A stretch of 33,898 bases of DNA, taken from Acidobacteriota bacterium. GTDB taxonomy: Bacteria; Acidobacteriota; Vicinamibacteria; Fen-336. The notes beneath the pieces are model-generated. The model made no database searches. It worked only from the letters and a program-made list of their open reading frames with translations, and had not been told where the DNA came from. The stretch spans positions 1 to 33,898 of the forward strand of contig WYBL01000074.1 in NCBI GenBank assembly GCA_011526565.1. Reading direction: 5' to 3'. Made by a program: the position numbers and the translations under genes. Every line of letters starts with the position of its first letter. The first letter of the stretch is position 1. This document shows positions 33,588 through 33,898 of the stretch, one piece after another.

Positions 33588-33898
33588 TGCGCCACCCCGA
33601 CCGCGGCTCGTTCCAGCTCGACCCGGCGCTCCGTTCGCTCGCGGCGGAGCGACGGCTCGACAGCGGCTCGCGGCGGTGACCGCCCGCGCGCGGCTCGACT
33701 CGGCGCAGCGACGGGCCTCCGACGCTGCGATCGTTCGACCGCGGCGCTCCGACTGCACCCAACGGAGCGACGGTTCGGGAACGGCAACGGCCACGAACCG
33801 CTGCGGTCCGGACGTTCCCGGTCGTGGGTGCACGTCCCGCGCCGGCGGTCGGTTTGCGGTACCGCCGTCACGGGGCGTGCCTGGCTGTTCGCGGAACG
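33588..33898. other. Non-coding tail with a second, 59-bp-period repeat
   Basis: I see no gene here: frames are open only because of GC content and consist of low-complexity Arg/Ala/Gly. AGCGACGG recurs at 33648, 33707 and 33766, 59 bases apart each time. CGGCGCTCCG occurs at 33624 and 33742, 118 bases apart. In both, CGCTCCG pairs with CGGAGCG about ten bases on, giving two similar small hairpins. The region continues past the window edge. Confidence 0.6.

Overview
The window is about 33.9 kb of very GC-rich DNA (roughly 70% by eye) with tightly packed genes, many GTG/TTG starts, 1-4 base overlaps between neighbours and strong G/C bias at third codon positions. The gene types (a chemosensory operon with HEAT-repeat and DUF4388 proteins, haem-motif histidine kinases, NtrC-type regulators, PMT-like glycosyltransferases) suggest a Gram-negative bacterium of the Myxococcota/deltaproteobacterial or Acidobacteriota type. 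This is inference from gene content; there is no rRNA or other phylogenetic marker here except lepA.

Positions 1-12930 (minus strand) form one long chemosensory operon, in transcription order cheY, cheA, an ExeA-like AAA ATPase, cheW, an ABC-type substrate-binding protein, a very long methyl-accepting chemotaxis protein, a HEAT-repeat protein, cheR, cheB, and a DUF4388-receiver protein cut by the window edge. Gaps are 40 bases or less. A candidate sigma-70 promoter lies just upstream of cheY, and a degraded copy of this promoter, leader and cheY start occurs again at 28642-28772.

Positions 13021-16225 (plus) hold a ROK sugar kinase, a small unknown protein and the translation factor lepA, all translationally coupled. 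Opposite and convergent is a HepT/MntA-type toxin-antitoxin pair, whose toxin appears to use a CTG start that overlaps the antitoxin stop.

Positions 17009-18618 (minus) are the most unusual part. Two tandem cassettes each pair a small Cys-rich secreted peptide ending in CWKC with a small lipoprotein carrying a BIG2-like domain, and a third, broken peptide copy follows. The peptide of the first cassette is split by a frame change, and the third copy has acquired a fragment matching the neighbouring divergent GntR gene. A perfect 16-bp inverted repeat sits between the cassettes and gntR.

Positions 19709-28597 are a glycan or envelope locus: a PglD/NeuD-type sugar acyltransferase, a DegT-type aminotransferase, a FAD-dependent oxidoreductase, an AlgX/SGNH-type hydrolase, and two large membrane proteins, one with a C-terminal discoidin-like domain and one PMT/GT39-like. 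Positions 28890-33364 carry a small protein with an internal duplication, a DUF423 membrane protein, and a three-gene operon of haem-motif sensor kinase, archaemetzincin protease and NtrC-type response regulator. The last 530 bases are non-coding and contain a 37-bp tandem repeat array followed by a second, 59-bp-period repeat.
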